Position numbers and translations under genes: made by a program
Notes under the pieces: model-generated
What the model saw: only the letters and a program-made list of their open reading frames with translations
What the model was told of the DNA's origin: nothing
Database searches by the model: none
Source of the DNA: a virus
DNA length: 23,043 nucleotides
Virus record (IMG/VR): IMGVR_UViG_3300006332_000110
Coordinates: 1-23,043 of that record
Reading direction: 5' to 3' (one strand)
Shown here: one piece after another, positions 15,792 to 22,812 of the stretch
Layout of the letters: each line of letters opens with the position of its first letter
How positions within the stretch are numbered: position 1 is the stretch's first letter

Positions 15792-16345
15792 TAATCTAGT
15801 TGTTTATTCCGCTTCGTATCTTCCTTAGTTCTGATTTCGTATGCCAAGTAACGGAATGATACCTGTGCCATAGCATATTCAGTACCATCTACTGTAGCAT
15901 TAAATTCCAATGCATTCAACCCTGTTGGTATTAAGTCTTCAAATACTACATCAAAGTTATGTTGGAAATTACTATTCAATACAAACAATGTAGCATCTGC
16001 ATAGAGTAAATTACCACCAAAATTCTGTCTGAATTTATTTAAATACTCTCCTCTTTCAGTACCAAACTCTGGTGTACCTAGTGCACGTATCCAGTTATGG
16101 AGAATCAAATAGTTTTCCATATTCTCATCCACTAAGAATGAGATAGTAAGTGGGTCATAGGTACAGAAACCTTCTAAAGGTAACTGTCTAGTAGGTGTTG
16201 GTTGCTCTTGAATATTTAAATTCAAGGTAGGTATGTTAGCACTCTGACAGAAGTAAGATACTTTTGGAAATTTTGCAATAGAAAACTTAAATCCTATGGG
16301 TGATAGGAAGTTTCTATTCTCTATTTGCTTGTTCCAGGTTGTCAT
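15791..16345 (-). CDS. Probable virion structural protein (tail-tube-like fold)
   Basis: A 184-residue protein resembling a structural protein family that I recall from T4-like cyanophages. It has the features NRNFLSPIGFKFSI, then PLTISFLVDENMENYLILHNWI, which is the kind of strand-helix seen in tail tube and tube-initiator proteins (gp19/gp54 type), and a C-terminal VDGTEYAMAQVSFRYLAYEI. No enzyme motif. I infer a tail or baseplate role from this pattern; the exact T4 counterpart is not clear. It overlaps the 61-residue gene by 32 bases. Confidence 0.6.
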   Translation of the reverse strand: MTTWNKQIENRNFLSPIGFKFSIAKFPKVSYFCQSANIPTLNLNIQEQPTPTRQLPLEGFCTYDPLTISFLVDENMENYLILHNWIRALGTPEFGTERGEYLNKFRQNFGGNLLYADATLFVLNSNFQHNFDVVFEDLIPTGLNALEFNATVDGTEYAMAQVSFRYLAYEIRTKEDTKRNKQLD

Positions 16346-16499
16346 ATCTATACGTTAGTCGTTCCCAGATTCCTCTGGCATGGTTGTTATGCTCAACTAA
16401 TTTCTGAGCCCAAATCCTATCTTCCAGACTAACTTCCCTGTTAAGTTTAGTTTTACAGGCAATGATTGTTAGTCTAAGTCTATAGTCCTTGCTTAACAT
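16314..16499 (-). CDS. Small conserved phage protein
   Basis: A 61-residue protein with the pattern SKDYRLRLTIIACK...VSLEDRIWAQKLVEHN, which I recall from short cyanophage proteins of unknown role. It is probably two helices. An AAGGA lies 7 bases before the ATG, a good ribosome binding site. A TATAAATA octamer lies at 16499-16506 on the minus strand, overlapping the start. Confidence 0.7.
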   Translation of the reverse strand: MLSKDYRLRLTIIACKTKLNREVSLEDRIWAQKLVEHNNHARGIWERLTYRYDNLEQANRE

Positions 16500-16501
16500 A
16501 T

Positions 16502-16828
16502 TTATATCCTTGGTATATATCCTTTATACTTCTGCACTTGTGGTAAAATATCTTCCTCTACTCTCTCTACAATCTTATCTATTATATCAATATCAATGTG
16601 CATAAATGGTGGGATGATTCCTAACATTCTGAGTGTACCATCTAAGAATAAAGCAAGAGTAGTAAAACCTAAGATCATACTAATGATAGTTGCTTCCCTA
16701 TTATGCTTACGCATCGACTCTTCATCAATTGCCCTTGCTTCTGCAACTGCAATCTCGACTGCCTGAGCAATCATCCTATCGACCTCCTCCTTTGTATAGG
16801 AGATCTTTTTGATCATTTCTTCGGTCAT
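16502..16828 (-). CDS. Small membrane protein of unknown function
   Basis: A 108-residue protein with one likely transmembrane helix around residues 48-70 (IISMILGFTTLALFLDG and following). Before it is a charged, helical stretch (EEVDRMIAQAVEIAVAEARA), and after it an amphipathic helix and a short tail YKGYIPRI. The layout suggests a small inner-membrane protein such as a holin- or spanin-like factor, but no motif proves this. It lies in the late region just after the 54-residue gene. There is no clear Shine-Dalgarno sequence. Confidence 0.6.
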   Translation of the reverse strand: MTEEMIKKISYTKEEVDRMIAQAVEIAVAEARAIDEESMRKHNREATIISMILGFTTLALFLDGTLRMLGIIPPFMHIDIDIIDKIVERVEEDILPQVQKYKGYIPRI

Positions 16829-16843
16829 AAACCCATTGTAGCA

Positions 16844-17008
16844 TTACATCCAATATTCGTCTAGTACGTCAAATGTTCTGTTTAGATAATCATTCGCACC
16901 TTTACACTCCCACTCACCCTTCTCTCCGATCTCACACTTGTAGTGCAATTCTCTTTTGAGTTGCATAAGTCTAGTGGTCATAGCAACTTTGTCCAATCTG
17001 CCGTTCAT
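16844..17008 (-). CDS. Small conserved protein of unknown function
   Basis: A 54-residue protein when started at ATG 17008: MNGRLDKVAMTTRLMQLKRE and on to a C-terminal helix ending VLDEYWM. Two helices flank a Cys-containing turn. A longer frame opens at 17047, but that ATG touches the U-run of the capsid terminator and has no ribosome binding site. The CTAAATA at 17031-17037 lies 29 bases before 17008, the same distance as for the gene at 20499. So I prefer the shorter start. Function unknown. Confidence 0.62.
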   Translation of the reverse strand: MNGRLDKVAMTTRLMQLKRELHYKCEIGEKGEWECKGANDYLNRTFDVLDEYWM

Positions 17009-17030
17009 GGCTATACCTATTCTACTTAAG

Positions 17031-17037
17031 TATTTAG
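17031..17037 (-). promoter_or_regulatory. Putative gp55-dependent late promoter (CTAAATA)
   Basis: The minus strand reads CTAAATACTT here, 29 bases upstream of ATG 17008 and just after the capsid terminator. It matches the CTAAATA elements found before the portal, prohead core and scaffold genes. It would restart transcription after the terminator. Confidence 0.5.
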
Positions 17038-17047
17038 GTAAATCCAT

Positions 17048-17073
17048 AAAAAAAGAGACCCCGAAGGGTCTCT
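17048..17073 (-). terminator. Strong intrinsic terminator after the capsid gene
   Basis: On the minus strand an 8-bp perfect stem (AGAGACCC / GGGTCTCT) with a TTCG tetraloop is followed directly by a run of T. It lies 24 bases after the gp23 stop codon. It is a textbook intrinsic terminator for the heavily transcribed capsid gene. Confidence 0.92.
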
Positions 17074-17096
17074 CTGTCTGTATATCGTAACGATAT

Positions 17097-18464
17097 TTAC
17101 ATTAGGTTTGTTACCTTAACACGTCTGTAATAACGGTTAGCGTTAGCAGTAAGAGCACCTTGACCTTGTGTAAGACCCTCAGCGAATGGGTTTGCAACCA
17201 TTCCGTAACGAGTCTTAAAGCCAATTTTTGGTTGGAATGTATCCTGACCAACGGCTCTGACCATCTGTAGAGGCACGTAAGGACAATAGAATAGTCCTGC
17301 GTCATATGCAGATGATCCCTTGTATCCAGAAACATAGAAGTGATTGTCACTTACGTTTGCTGAGTAAGGATCAACGTATACCTTGATACGTCCGTTAAGT
17401 GTACCAACTAGAGTAGAAGAGTTGTCATCTACGTTACCTAGTGGGTTTACAGCACTAGCAAGTCCAGAAGAGTAGTCAAGGACACCAGCCATTGATAGAG
17501 CAGAAGCCACATCAGCAGAGCAGATGAGGATGTTGCCCTTCCCACGACGAGTCTCATGCCCGATGGCATTCATGTCTCTTTCGATCTGGAAAAGAAGTCC
17601 CTTAAATTTTTCAACTGACCATCTACCGTTTGAGTCAACATCTAAGTCGAATACTCCAGCAGTAGCTGTGTTGTTTTGTGCACCTGGGCGAGCGATCTTG
17701 TAGACTGTTCTTACAACTTCACGGTTGATCTCAGCAAGAACCTCTGTTGAGAGGATGTTTGCCAATTCAGACTCAGCGTCTAGTCCGTGAACTGCCTTCA
17801 AGTCTTGAGCAAGCTCTAAACTGTACTCAGCTTTCAAAGCACGTGACTTAGCAGTAACAGTAACCTTCTCAATCGAGAATCCCATCTCGTTGAAGTGGTT
17901 GTTAGCTGCATCACCTAATGCTTCAGACTGAGCAGTAGTCATACCTTGACCACCGATGGTATACTGTCCAGCACCATCAGCAAGTAGACCTGGGTTAGAT
18001 CCAGTCTGAGTATTAGATGCAAGACCGTTGCTATCGTTCTCAGATGAATGCTCGGTATCAACTTCGTTGAAGAATGTTTCAACTGCACTGTTGTTGATAT
18101 CTCTGTTTGTACCCTTCGTGGATCTCATTGCGAAGATAAGTCCAGTAGGACCTGTCATCGGTTGAACTCCGCATATGTCATAAGCAATTAGCTTAGGCAT
18201 ACTACGACGGATTAATGAAATAAGAACTGGGTCGAAACCTGCAACAGGACCTGTAGCGGTGCTACCTCCTGAATAACCAGTACCACCCAAACTGTTGGTT
18301 GGTGCTGCTTCAGTTACGAGACCACGCTCTTCTTTCAAAAACTTTTCTTGGTTTTCCAAGAGGACTGAGGTAACCGCTTTTCTATAGGTATCCTTAATAG
18401 GATCGAGCTCAGAGTGCTCTAGAATAGGGTTCCACTTCTCTTGGAGTGATTCTGCGTTAAACAT
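17097..18464 (-). CDS. gp23: Major capsid protein (gp23-like)
   Basis: A 455-residue protein of the T4 gp23 family (T4: 521). The N-terminal helical region contains LLENQEKFLKEE. It is followed by AAPTNSLGGTG and the conserved FDPVLISLIRRSMPKLIAYDICGVQPMTGPTGLIFAMRS region; the C-terminus has YGMVANPFAEG, a gp23 hallmark. A likely gp21 cleavage site is near Glu52-Ala53 (LVTE/AAPT), inferred from the usual position. It assembles the head shell. The gene follows the scaffold gene with a GGAG ribosome binding site, and its codon choice is more C-ending than that of the early genes, as expected for high expression. It ends at a strong terminator. Confidence 0.97.
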   Translation of the reverse strand: MFNAESLQEKWNPILEHSELDPIKDTYRKAVTSVLLENQEKFLKEERGLVTEAAPTNSLGGTGYSGGSTATGPVAGFDPVLISLIRRSMPKLIAYDICGVQPMTGPTGLIFAMRSTKGTNRDINNSAVETFFNEVDTEHSSENDSNGLASNTQTGSNPGLLADGAGQYTIGGQGMTTAQSEALGDAANNHFNEMGFSIEKVTVTAKSRALKAEYSLELAQDLKAVHGLDAESELANILSTEVLAEINREVVRTVYKIARPGAQNNTATAGVFDLDVDSNGRWSVEKFKGLLFQIERDMNAIGHETRRGKGNILICSADVASALSMAGVLDYSSGLASAVNPLGNVDDNSSTLVGTLNGRIKVYVDPYSANVSDNHFYVSGYKGSSAYDAGLFYCPYVPLQMVRAVGQDTFQPKIGFKTRYGMVANPFAEGLTQGQGALTANANRYYRRVKVTNLM

Positions 18465-18500
18465 TTTAGTTAACTAACTCCGTATAAGAATTGAATTGTG

Positions 18501-18508
18501 GATTTATT
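18501..18508 (-). promoter_or_regulatory. Possible late promoter of the capsid gene (AATAAATC)
   Basis: The minus strand reads AAAATAAATCC, 37-44 bases before ATG 18464 and overlapping the end of the scaffold gene. It differs by one base from the T4-type pattern NATAAATA. Position fits a late promoter for gp23; the match is weaker than for the CTAAATA sites. Confidence 0.35.
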
Positions 18509-19544
18509 TTGCCCAGCGAGCAATTGCTTGTGAATATGCATCCATAGCACTGCCAGCCTCAGGGGCGTTCTCTACTTGGACATCCTCAGAGACTTCTGTC
18601 TTCTCAGGCTTCGTAGAGAAATAGGACTCACGTAGTGTAGACACTTTTGCTTTAAAAGCATCTTCATTTTCAAACTCAACAGCTTCTGCGAGGGAGACTA
18701 GTTTCTCCTTCTGAGAGAGACTTAAGCCCTCTGCAATCTCTGTCACAATCCCATTCTTAATATAGCCGCCAACTTTCTTAGAAAGTCCAACGTTTTCTTC
18801 AATTGATTCGTTGAGTTTAGACTCCATGTTATTGAGTTGCTCTTGTAGACCATCTACAAGGTCAACTTTCTCGTCGGGAAGGTCAATGTAATTCTCGACG
18901 AAAACTTTTTTAAGACCTGTTAATACAGACTCACCCATCTCAGCTTTAATACCACTCTCGATCTGTAGAGAATTCTTCTCCATCCACTGACCGACAGCAT
19001 AAGATAGATAGTCGTCAACTTTCTCAGAAAGTTCTGTTTTAACTGTCTCAATTTCTTTGTCTAGTGCCTTTGCATAGTCTTCATGCATTCGCTCTAGCTC
19101 TTCGTTTAGCTTAGAAACTACCGCAGCTTCAAAGATAGTCTTTGCTTTCTCTTTGAATTCTTCTGATAGGTCTTCACCTTCAGTAAGTGCAGCAACGTCA
19201 GCAGATAAATCTACTTCGATGACGCTTTCTTCAGCAGGGGTTTCAGCAATCACGTCGCCTTCGGGCTCGTGTCCTGCTTTCACATCACCTTTATCAGCGA
19301 AAGTCTGAGTAGATGCGGAAGCATCACTTGGTTTCGTTGTAGGTGCTTGTGCGTTTCCACCAGCGATAGTTTTATACTTGTTACTATCATCTGTTGGTTT
19401 GGAATTAAAAGGTGTAGGTCCACCTAAATCTTGTACACCACCGAGACTACTACCATCTGCTCCAAGTTTACCTTGGGGTTCTGCTGGCTTTGCTCCTGCG
19501 GTTACACTTGATTCATCCAGAGTTTTAGTATTCTCTTCTGACAT
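18504..19544 (-). CDS. gp22: Prohead core scaffolding protein (gp22-like)
   Basis: A 346-residue acidic, low-complexity and helical protein in the gp22 position between protease and capsid genes (T4 gp22: 269). Residues 1-100 are disordered and rich in Ala, Gly, Ser, Thr and Pro. Residues 105-290 form long charged helices (for example EEFKEKAKTIFEAAVVSKLNE). The tail ends DAYSQAIARWAK, a pattern kept in cyanophage gp22. It forms the inner core around which the prohead shell assembles and is then degraded by gp21. CGGAG six bases before the ATG is a good ribosome binding site. Confidence 0.88.
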   Translation of the reverse strand: MSEENTKTLDESSVTAGAKPAEPQGKLGADGSSLGGVQDLGGPTPFNSKPTDDSNKYKTIAGGNAQAPTTKPSDASASTQTFADKGDVKAGHEPEGDVIAETPAEESVIEVDLSADVAALTEGEDLSEEFKEKAKTIFEAAVVSKLNEELERMHEDYAKALDKEIETVKTELSEKVDDYLSYAVGQWMEKNSLQIESGIKAEMGESVLTGLKKVFVENYIDLPDEKVDLVDGLQEQLNNMESKLNESIEENVGLSKKVGGYIKNGIVTEIAEGLSLSQKEKLVSLAEAVEFENEDAFKAKVSTLRESYFSTKPEKTEVSEDVQVENAPEAGSAMDAYSQAIARWAK

Positions 19545-19582
19545 TGTAGTCTCCGTTACGACAAATTGCGATTGCTATAGAT

Positions 19583-19589
19583 TATTTAG
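19583..19589 (-). promoter_or_regulatory. Putative gp55-dependent late promoter (CTAAATA) of the scaffold gene
   Basis: CTAAATAATC on the minus strand lies in the 57-base gap between gp21 and gp22, starting 45 bases before ATG 19544. It is nearly identical to the sites at 20522-20528 and 22164-22170. Confidence 0.6.
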
Positions 19590-19601
19590 ACAAGTTTGAT
19601 A

Positions 19602-20249
19602 TTACAAACCTTGTAAATACTGTGAAAATGCGGAAAGTTTTACCTCTTCCATCTGATTTAGTGCAGCATTATCGATTCTTTTCTTAATCTGCTCCACTGT
19701 TTGCTCTTGAACTGACCCATTATTATAGATCCATTCCTTTCCTTCCATGATTCCATTGACGAAAGCATCGGGTGCGGAAGGGTCTGCCACTATATCAGCA
19801 GCAGTTGCGAGCATAAAGTCATCCATGACAACTTTAACACCGTCTCTTTCTCTTATAGTACCAAGTCCACGTGATGAAACACCTAACTTGACACCCTCAT
19901 CAATGAGGTTTTTAGCAATGTTACCCATTGGTGTATCCAATAGTCTTGCTTTACCCACATAGTTATTACCCTCTTGCTTAAGAGAAGTAATTAGATGTGA
20001 CACTCTATCTAGGTTGATAGTAGGACCATCTGGGTGACCTAACTCACCAAGTGCACGTCCTTTTTCGATGTACTTTTGGTTATAAGATCTTGCTTCACGC
20101 TGCAATGTCGAAATAGGATACATCCGACCATTGCGGTTTTTGATTTCACCCTGCAAAAAGACACCCTCGATAAAATGGTTTTTCTTACCATTCTTACCTT
20201 CGGTGATTGTTACTTTAGCGGTTTCAATCTCCTCCCTGATCAGTTTCAT
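19602..20249 (-). CDS. gp21: Prohead protease (gp21-like)
   Basis: A 215-residue protein from ATG 20249, matching T4 gp21 (212). The serine-protease core is seen in GVFLQGEIKNRNGRMYP, GRALGELGHPDGPTINLDRVSHLI (with the catalytic His) and GVKLGVSSRGLGTI (with the nucleophile Ser in the SSRG motif). It cleaves scaffold and capsid N-termini during head maturation. The frame is open to 20414, but the extra 55 residues are an out-of-frame reading of the small core gene, and GAGG nine bases before 20249 marks the true start. It overlaps the upstream gene by 26 bases. Confidence 0.93.
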   Translation of the reverse strand: MKLIREEIETAKVTITEGKNGKKNHFIEGVFLQGEIKNRNGRMYPISTLQREARSYNQKYIEKGRALGELGHPDGPTINLDRVSHLITSLKQEGNNYVGKARLLDTPMGNIAKNLIDEGVKLGVSSRGLGTIRERDGVKVVMDDFMLATAADIVADPSAPDAFVNGIMEGKEWIYNNGSVQEQTVEQIKKRIDNAALNQMEEVKLSAFSQYLQGL

Positions 20250-20499
20250 TTTTTGGTTCCTCGGTTTCGTTTTCAGTTTCAGCTGAAGCTTCAGGGGTTT
20301 CAGGTGCAGCATCTTCAGGTTGCTCGGTGTTTTCAGGACCGTCTTCCTGTGGTTTAAAGATCTGCTTTCCAACCTCCTTCTTGTGTGCATCAATGGCATC
20401 GACTGCTTTCGCATTCATACCCTGTACAACGTAATCGGACAGGTCTTTCTGTCCAGCAAACAGTGCGTTTACTATATCTCTTGCAACTTCAGTAGGCAT
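20224..20499 (-). CDS. Small prohead core protein (gp67/gp68 position)
   Basis: A 91-residue protein between portal and protease, where T4 has genes 67 and 68. The first half is helical (MPTEVARDIVNALFAGQKDL and AVDAIDAHKKEVGKQIF). The second half is very acidic, with many Glu, Pro and Thr. An acidic tail and position suggest an internal core protein processed by gp21. The sequence is too short and biased to decide between gp67 and gp68. It ends 26 bases inside the protease gene. Confidence 0.78.
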   Translation of the reverse strand: MPTEVARDIVNALFAGQKDLSDYVVQGMNAKAVDAIDAHKKEVGKQIFKPQEDGPENTEQPEDAAPETPEASAETENETEEPKNETDQGGD

Positions 20500-20521
20500 A
20501 ATTATACATTAGTTATAATAT

Positions 20522-20528
20522 TATTTAG
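20522..20528 (-). promoter_or_regulatory. Putative gp55-dependent late promoter (CTAAATA) of the prohead core gene
   Basis: CTAAATAATATTATAAC on the minus strand, 29 bases before ATG 20499 and overlapping the portal stop codon. Same element as before the scaffold and portal genes. Confidence 0.55.
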
Positions 20529-22135
20529 ATGTTTCCTTTTTTGTAGTCCGCATCACTGATACCAGCTTCCGCAGGATCAGGTTCTGGAGGCATCAAAGAC
20601 ATCTCCATTTGTGCAAGTTCTAGCTTCTGCATCTCTACAGGATCTACTAACTTACCCTCTGAGATCTCAGTCTCCATCTGACCTTGTATCTCATTGAACT
20701 CTTCATCAGTCTGACGTAATATCTGACGACGCATGTATTCAAGTGAGAAGTATTTACCAGCAAAAGGATCCATTTGAGCAACGAGAGCCATTCTCTCATT
20801 CATCATCTCTTGCTCTTTCAACTCACTGAAGTAGTTGTCAGCAACAAAGTCATACTGAATGTGCTCTTTTACTTCATCCCATTCTTCTATAGTTAATACT
20901 CCTTTGAGTACCAACTGAGTCTTAAGAAGATCGTTGAATAGATCAGAGAATCTTTTGCGGAGTCTTGCGATGAACTTTTGGAATTTTACTTCATCACGTG
21001 TGATCTCAGCAGATCTACCAACATTAAATGAACTATCTGATTCCAATCTTGACTCAGGTACATTTAATGCACGATAAAGTTTCTTCTGGAAGTACTTAAT
21101 GTCTTCCAATTCACCAAGATTTTGTCCGCCAGGTAGAGTAGAAATCTCTGTGCCTCTACCACCCTCACGTCTAGGAAGCCAGAAGTCTTCTAGCATAGAC
21201 ATGAATTTCTTATCGTCTCTTATCTCTCCAGTGTCAGCGTTGTATACTAACTTATTCCTATAGCGAGACATAACCTCTTTAAGGTATTGCTCTGCCTTCT
21301 GCTTAGGTAAATTACCTACATCTATATAGAAGATTCTACGCTCTGGTGCACGAGACATGCGGTAAATAACCAGTGAATCTTCAATCATTCTCAACTGGTT
21401 AGTTGCCTTAATTGCTTTATGTAGGTGAGATAGCACATAGTTACGCTGCATATCTAATTGTCCTGAGTGGACAAAACATATAGCGTCAGGTGCTATTTTA
21501 ATTCCTCTATTCTCATACCCACGTAACCCCTTGGGTGAATAAATGAAATACTCTACACTCTTAGGTACCAGTGTATTAATTTCTGGGTCAGCAGGTGACA
21601 CACGATCCTTTGGTTTATCATATTCGATAACCTTTTTAATCTTTCTAGGATCAATGTATCTCAACTCTGTCATTCCCTCTTGAGGATTGTCAGGGTTAAT
21701 CATCTTATGATAAAAAAGTCTTCCGTCGATGTACCACCTACGGAAGATATCATATGCTTTACGCTCAAAGTCTAGTAATGATAATACATTATCAAACTCT
21801 TCTCTAATTCTTCTTTTTACAGGCTCAGAAACACCTAGGTTTGAGAGCTCTACTTCTACAGGTTTATCATCTAGATCACCTGCTATTGCTTCTGCTACTA
21901 TATCACCTATTGCCTGATCCACTTCTGGATGCAAAGACATCTCACGATATCTACCGATGAGATCTACATCGCTTGCTTTGTTAGCTGCGTCACCAAGATC
22001 AACGTATTGACCAAAGTAACCACCTGCCACAATGGGTTGTGCTGCGTCATCCGAATCTTTCGTAACAAAAGAAGGGCCTAAACCTTTAGTACCCTTCTTC
22101 TTACGATCAATTGAATAACCAAATAGTTGTGACAT
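20525..22135 (-). CDS. gp20: Portal vertex protein (gp20-like)
   Basis: A 536-residue protein, close to T4 gp20 (524). Typical blocks are DLIGRYREMSLHPEVDQAIGDIVAEAI, FRRWYIDGRLFYHKMI, LRYIDPRKIKKV, RMSRAPERRIFYIDVGNLP, WLPRREGGRGTEISTLPGGQ and LNVPESRLESDSSFNVGRS. The portal ring sits at one head vertex, starts prohead assembly and is the DNA entry channel. GGAAGGA before the ATG is a strong ribosome binding site. It follows the tail tube gene as in T4. This gene is the common marker for cyanomyophage diversity. Confidence 0.97.
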   Translation of the reverse strand: MSQLFGYSIDRKKKGTKGLGPSFVTKDSDDAAQPIVAGGYFGQYVDLGDAANKASDVDLIGRYREMSLHPEVDQAIGDIVAEAIAGDLDDKPVEVELSNLGVSEPVKRRIREEFDNVLSLLDFERKAYDIFRRWYIDGRLFYHKMINPDNPQEGMTELRYIDPRKIKKVIEYDKPKDRVSPADPEINTLVPKSVEYFIYSPKGLRGYENRGIKIAPDAICFVHSGQLDMQRNYVLSHLHKAIKATNQLRMIEDSLVIYRMSRAPERRIFYIDVGNLPKQKAEQYLKEVMSRYRNKLVYNADTGEIRDDKKFMSMLEDFWLPRREGGRGTEISTLPGGQNLGELEDIKYFQKKLYRALNVPESRLESDSSFNVGRSAEITRDEVKFQKFIARLRKRFSDLFNDLLKTQLVLKGVLTIEEWDEVKEHIQYDFVADNYFSELKEQEMMNERMALVAQMDPFAGKYFSLEYMRRQILRQTDEEFNEIQGQMETEISEGKLVDPVEMQKLELAQMEMSLMPPEPDPAEAGISDADYKKGNI

Positions 22136-22163
22136 TTAGTTGTCCTTCCTTTTCATTATAAAG

Positions 22164-22170
22164 TATTTAG
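22164..22170 (-). promoter_or_regulatory. Putative gp55-dependent late promoter (CTAAATA) of the portal gene
   Basis: CTAAATACTTTATAATG on the minus strand, 35 bases before ATG 22135, in the 35-base gap after the tail tube stop. Same element as before the scaffold and core genes. Confidence 0.6.
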
Positions 22171-22812
22171 TTAGGTTCCAGTTAGTGAAACTGCGTTACC
22201 TGCGTTAGCGTCATTTGCGTATGTCCAGTACTGAACTTGGAATTCAACTGTATACTCTTCTGGAGTATCGTTGCTATCCCATGCTAGATCAATAGCGGAG
22301 ATAGTTGAGGGCCAGATACCTACAAACTTGTAAGATCTAACTACACTACCTTGTCTATCATACTGACGTACCATTGCATCAGATTGATACTCTGCAATAA
22401 CACGAGGTTCTTGTAAGTTCTGATGTAATGCTTGAATCTTAGTAGACCACTCTTCAAACTTAGAGCGAAGTGCGAATCCTTTGTCGTTAAGAACTGTAAT
22501 AGTCCATGGTTCAAAGGTTCTGTCTCCAGCAATCTTAAGTGTCCTACCTCTGTAGGGTACTTCGATTACTCCAACTGTAGAAGCTGGTATGTTTGCTGCT
22601 TTAACTAGGAAAGTAGCTAGTGATCCAGAGGATGCACCAGATCCAGCACGAGATGCTCCCGCACTTTCCTCTCCACGTTGCTCTTGTGATCCAGGGGTAG
22701 CACCTGACTGAGGTGTACCATTGTCTACTATCTGAGGGAATCCTACTTCAACCTGAAACAGGTTAGGGCGGGCTAAATCTCCAATCCTATTTCTAAAGTC
22801 TAGGATTGGAGC
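22171..22812 (-). CDS. gp19: Tail tube protein (gp19-like), N-terminus missing
   Basis: About 214 residues read from LDFRNRIGDLARPNLFQVEV to the stop. Tail tube marks are TFLVKAANIPASTVGVIEVP, GRTLKIAGDRTFEPWTITVLND, MVRQYDRQGSVVRSYKFVGIWP, and IDLAWDSNDTPEEYTVEFQVQYW at the C-terminus. It polymerises into the inner tube of the contractile tail. Position before the portal gene agrees with T4. Two oddities: no start codon exists where the N-terminus should be, because the frame continues into RND transporter sequence; and a low-complexity Gly/Ser/Ala/Glu segment of about 35 residues (near 22630-22730) sits before TFLVKAA. Confidence 0.88.
   Translation of the reverse strand, partial: APILDFRNRIGDLARPNLFQVEVGFPQIVDNGTPQSGATPGSQEQRGEESAGASRAGSGASSGSLATFLVKAANIPASTVGVIEVPYRGRTLKIAGDRTFEPWTITVLNDKGFALRSKFEEWSTKIQALHQNLQEPRVIAEYQSDAMVRQYDRQGSVVRSYKFVGIWPSTISAIDLAWDSNDTPEEYTVEFQVQYWTYANDANAGNAVSLTGT

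Noticed and set aside
16499-16506. TATAAATA on the minus strand overlapping ATG 16499
   Set aside because: Transcription from it would start inside the 61-residue gene, so it cannot serve that gene. It could serve the structural gene at 16345, but the AAGGA spacer and ATG explain the sequence as well.
20250-20414. 55-residue N-terminal extension of the prohead protease
   Set aside because: It reads the small core gene in another frame, is made of Lys/Leu/Arg repeats, and a GAGG site marks ATG 20249, which gives the normal gp21 length.
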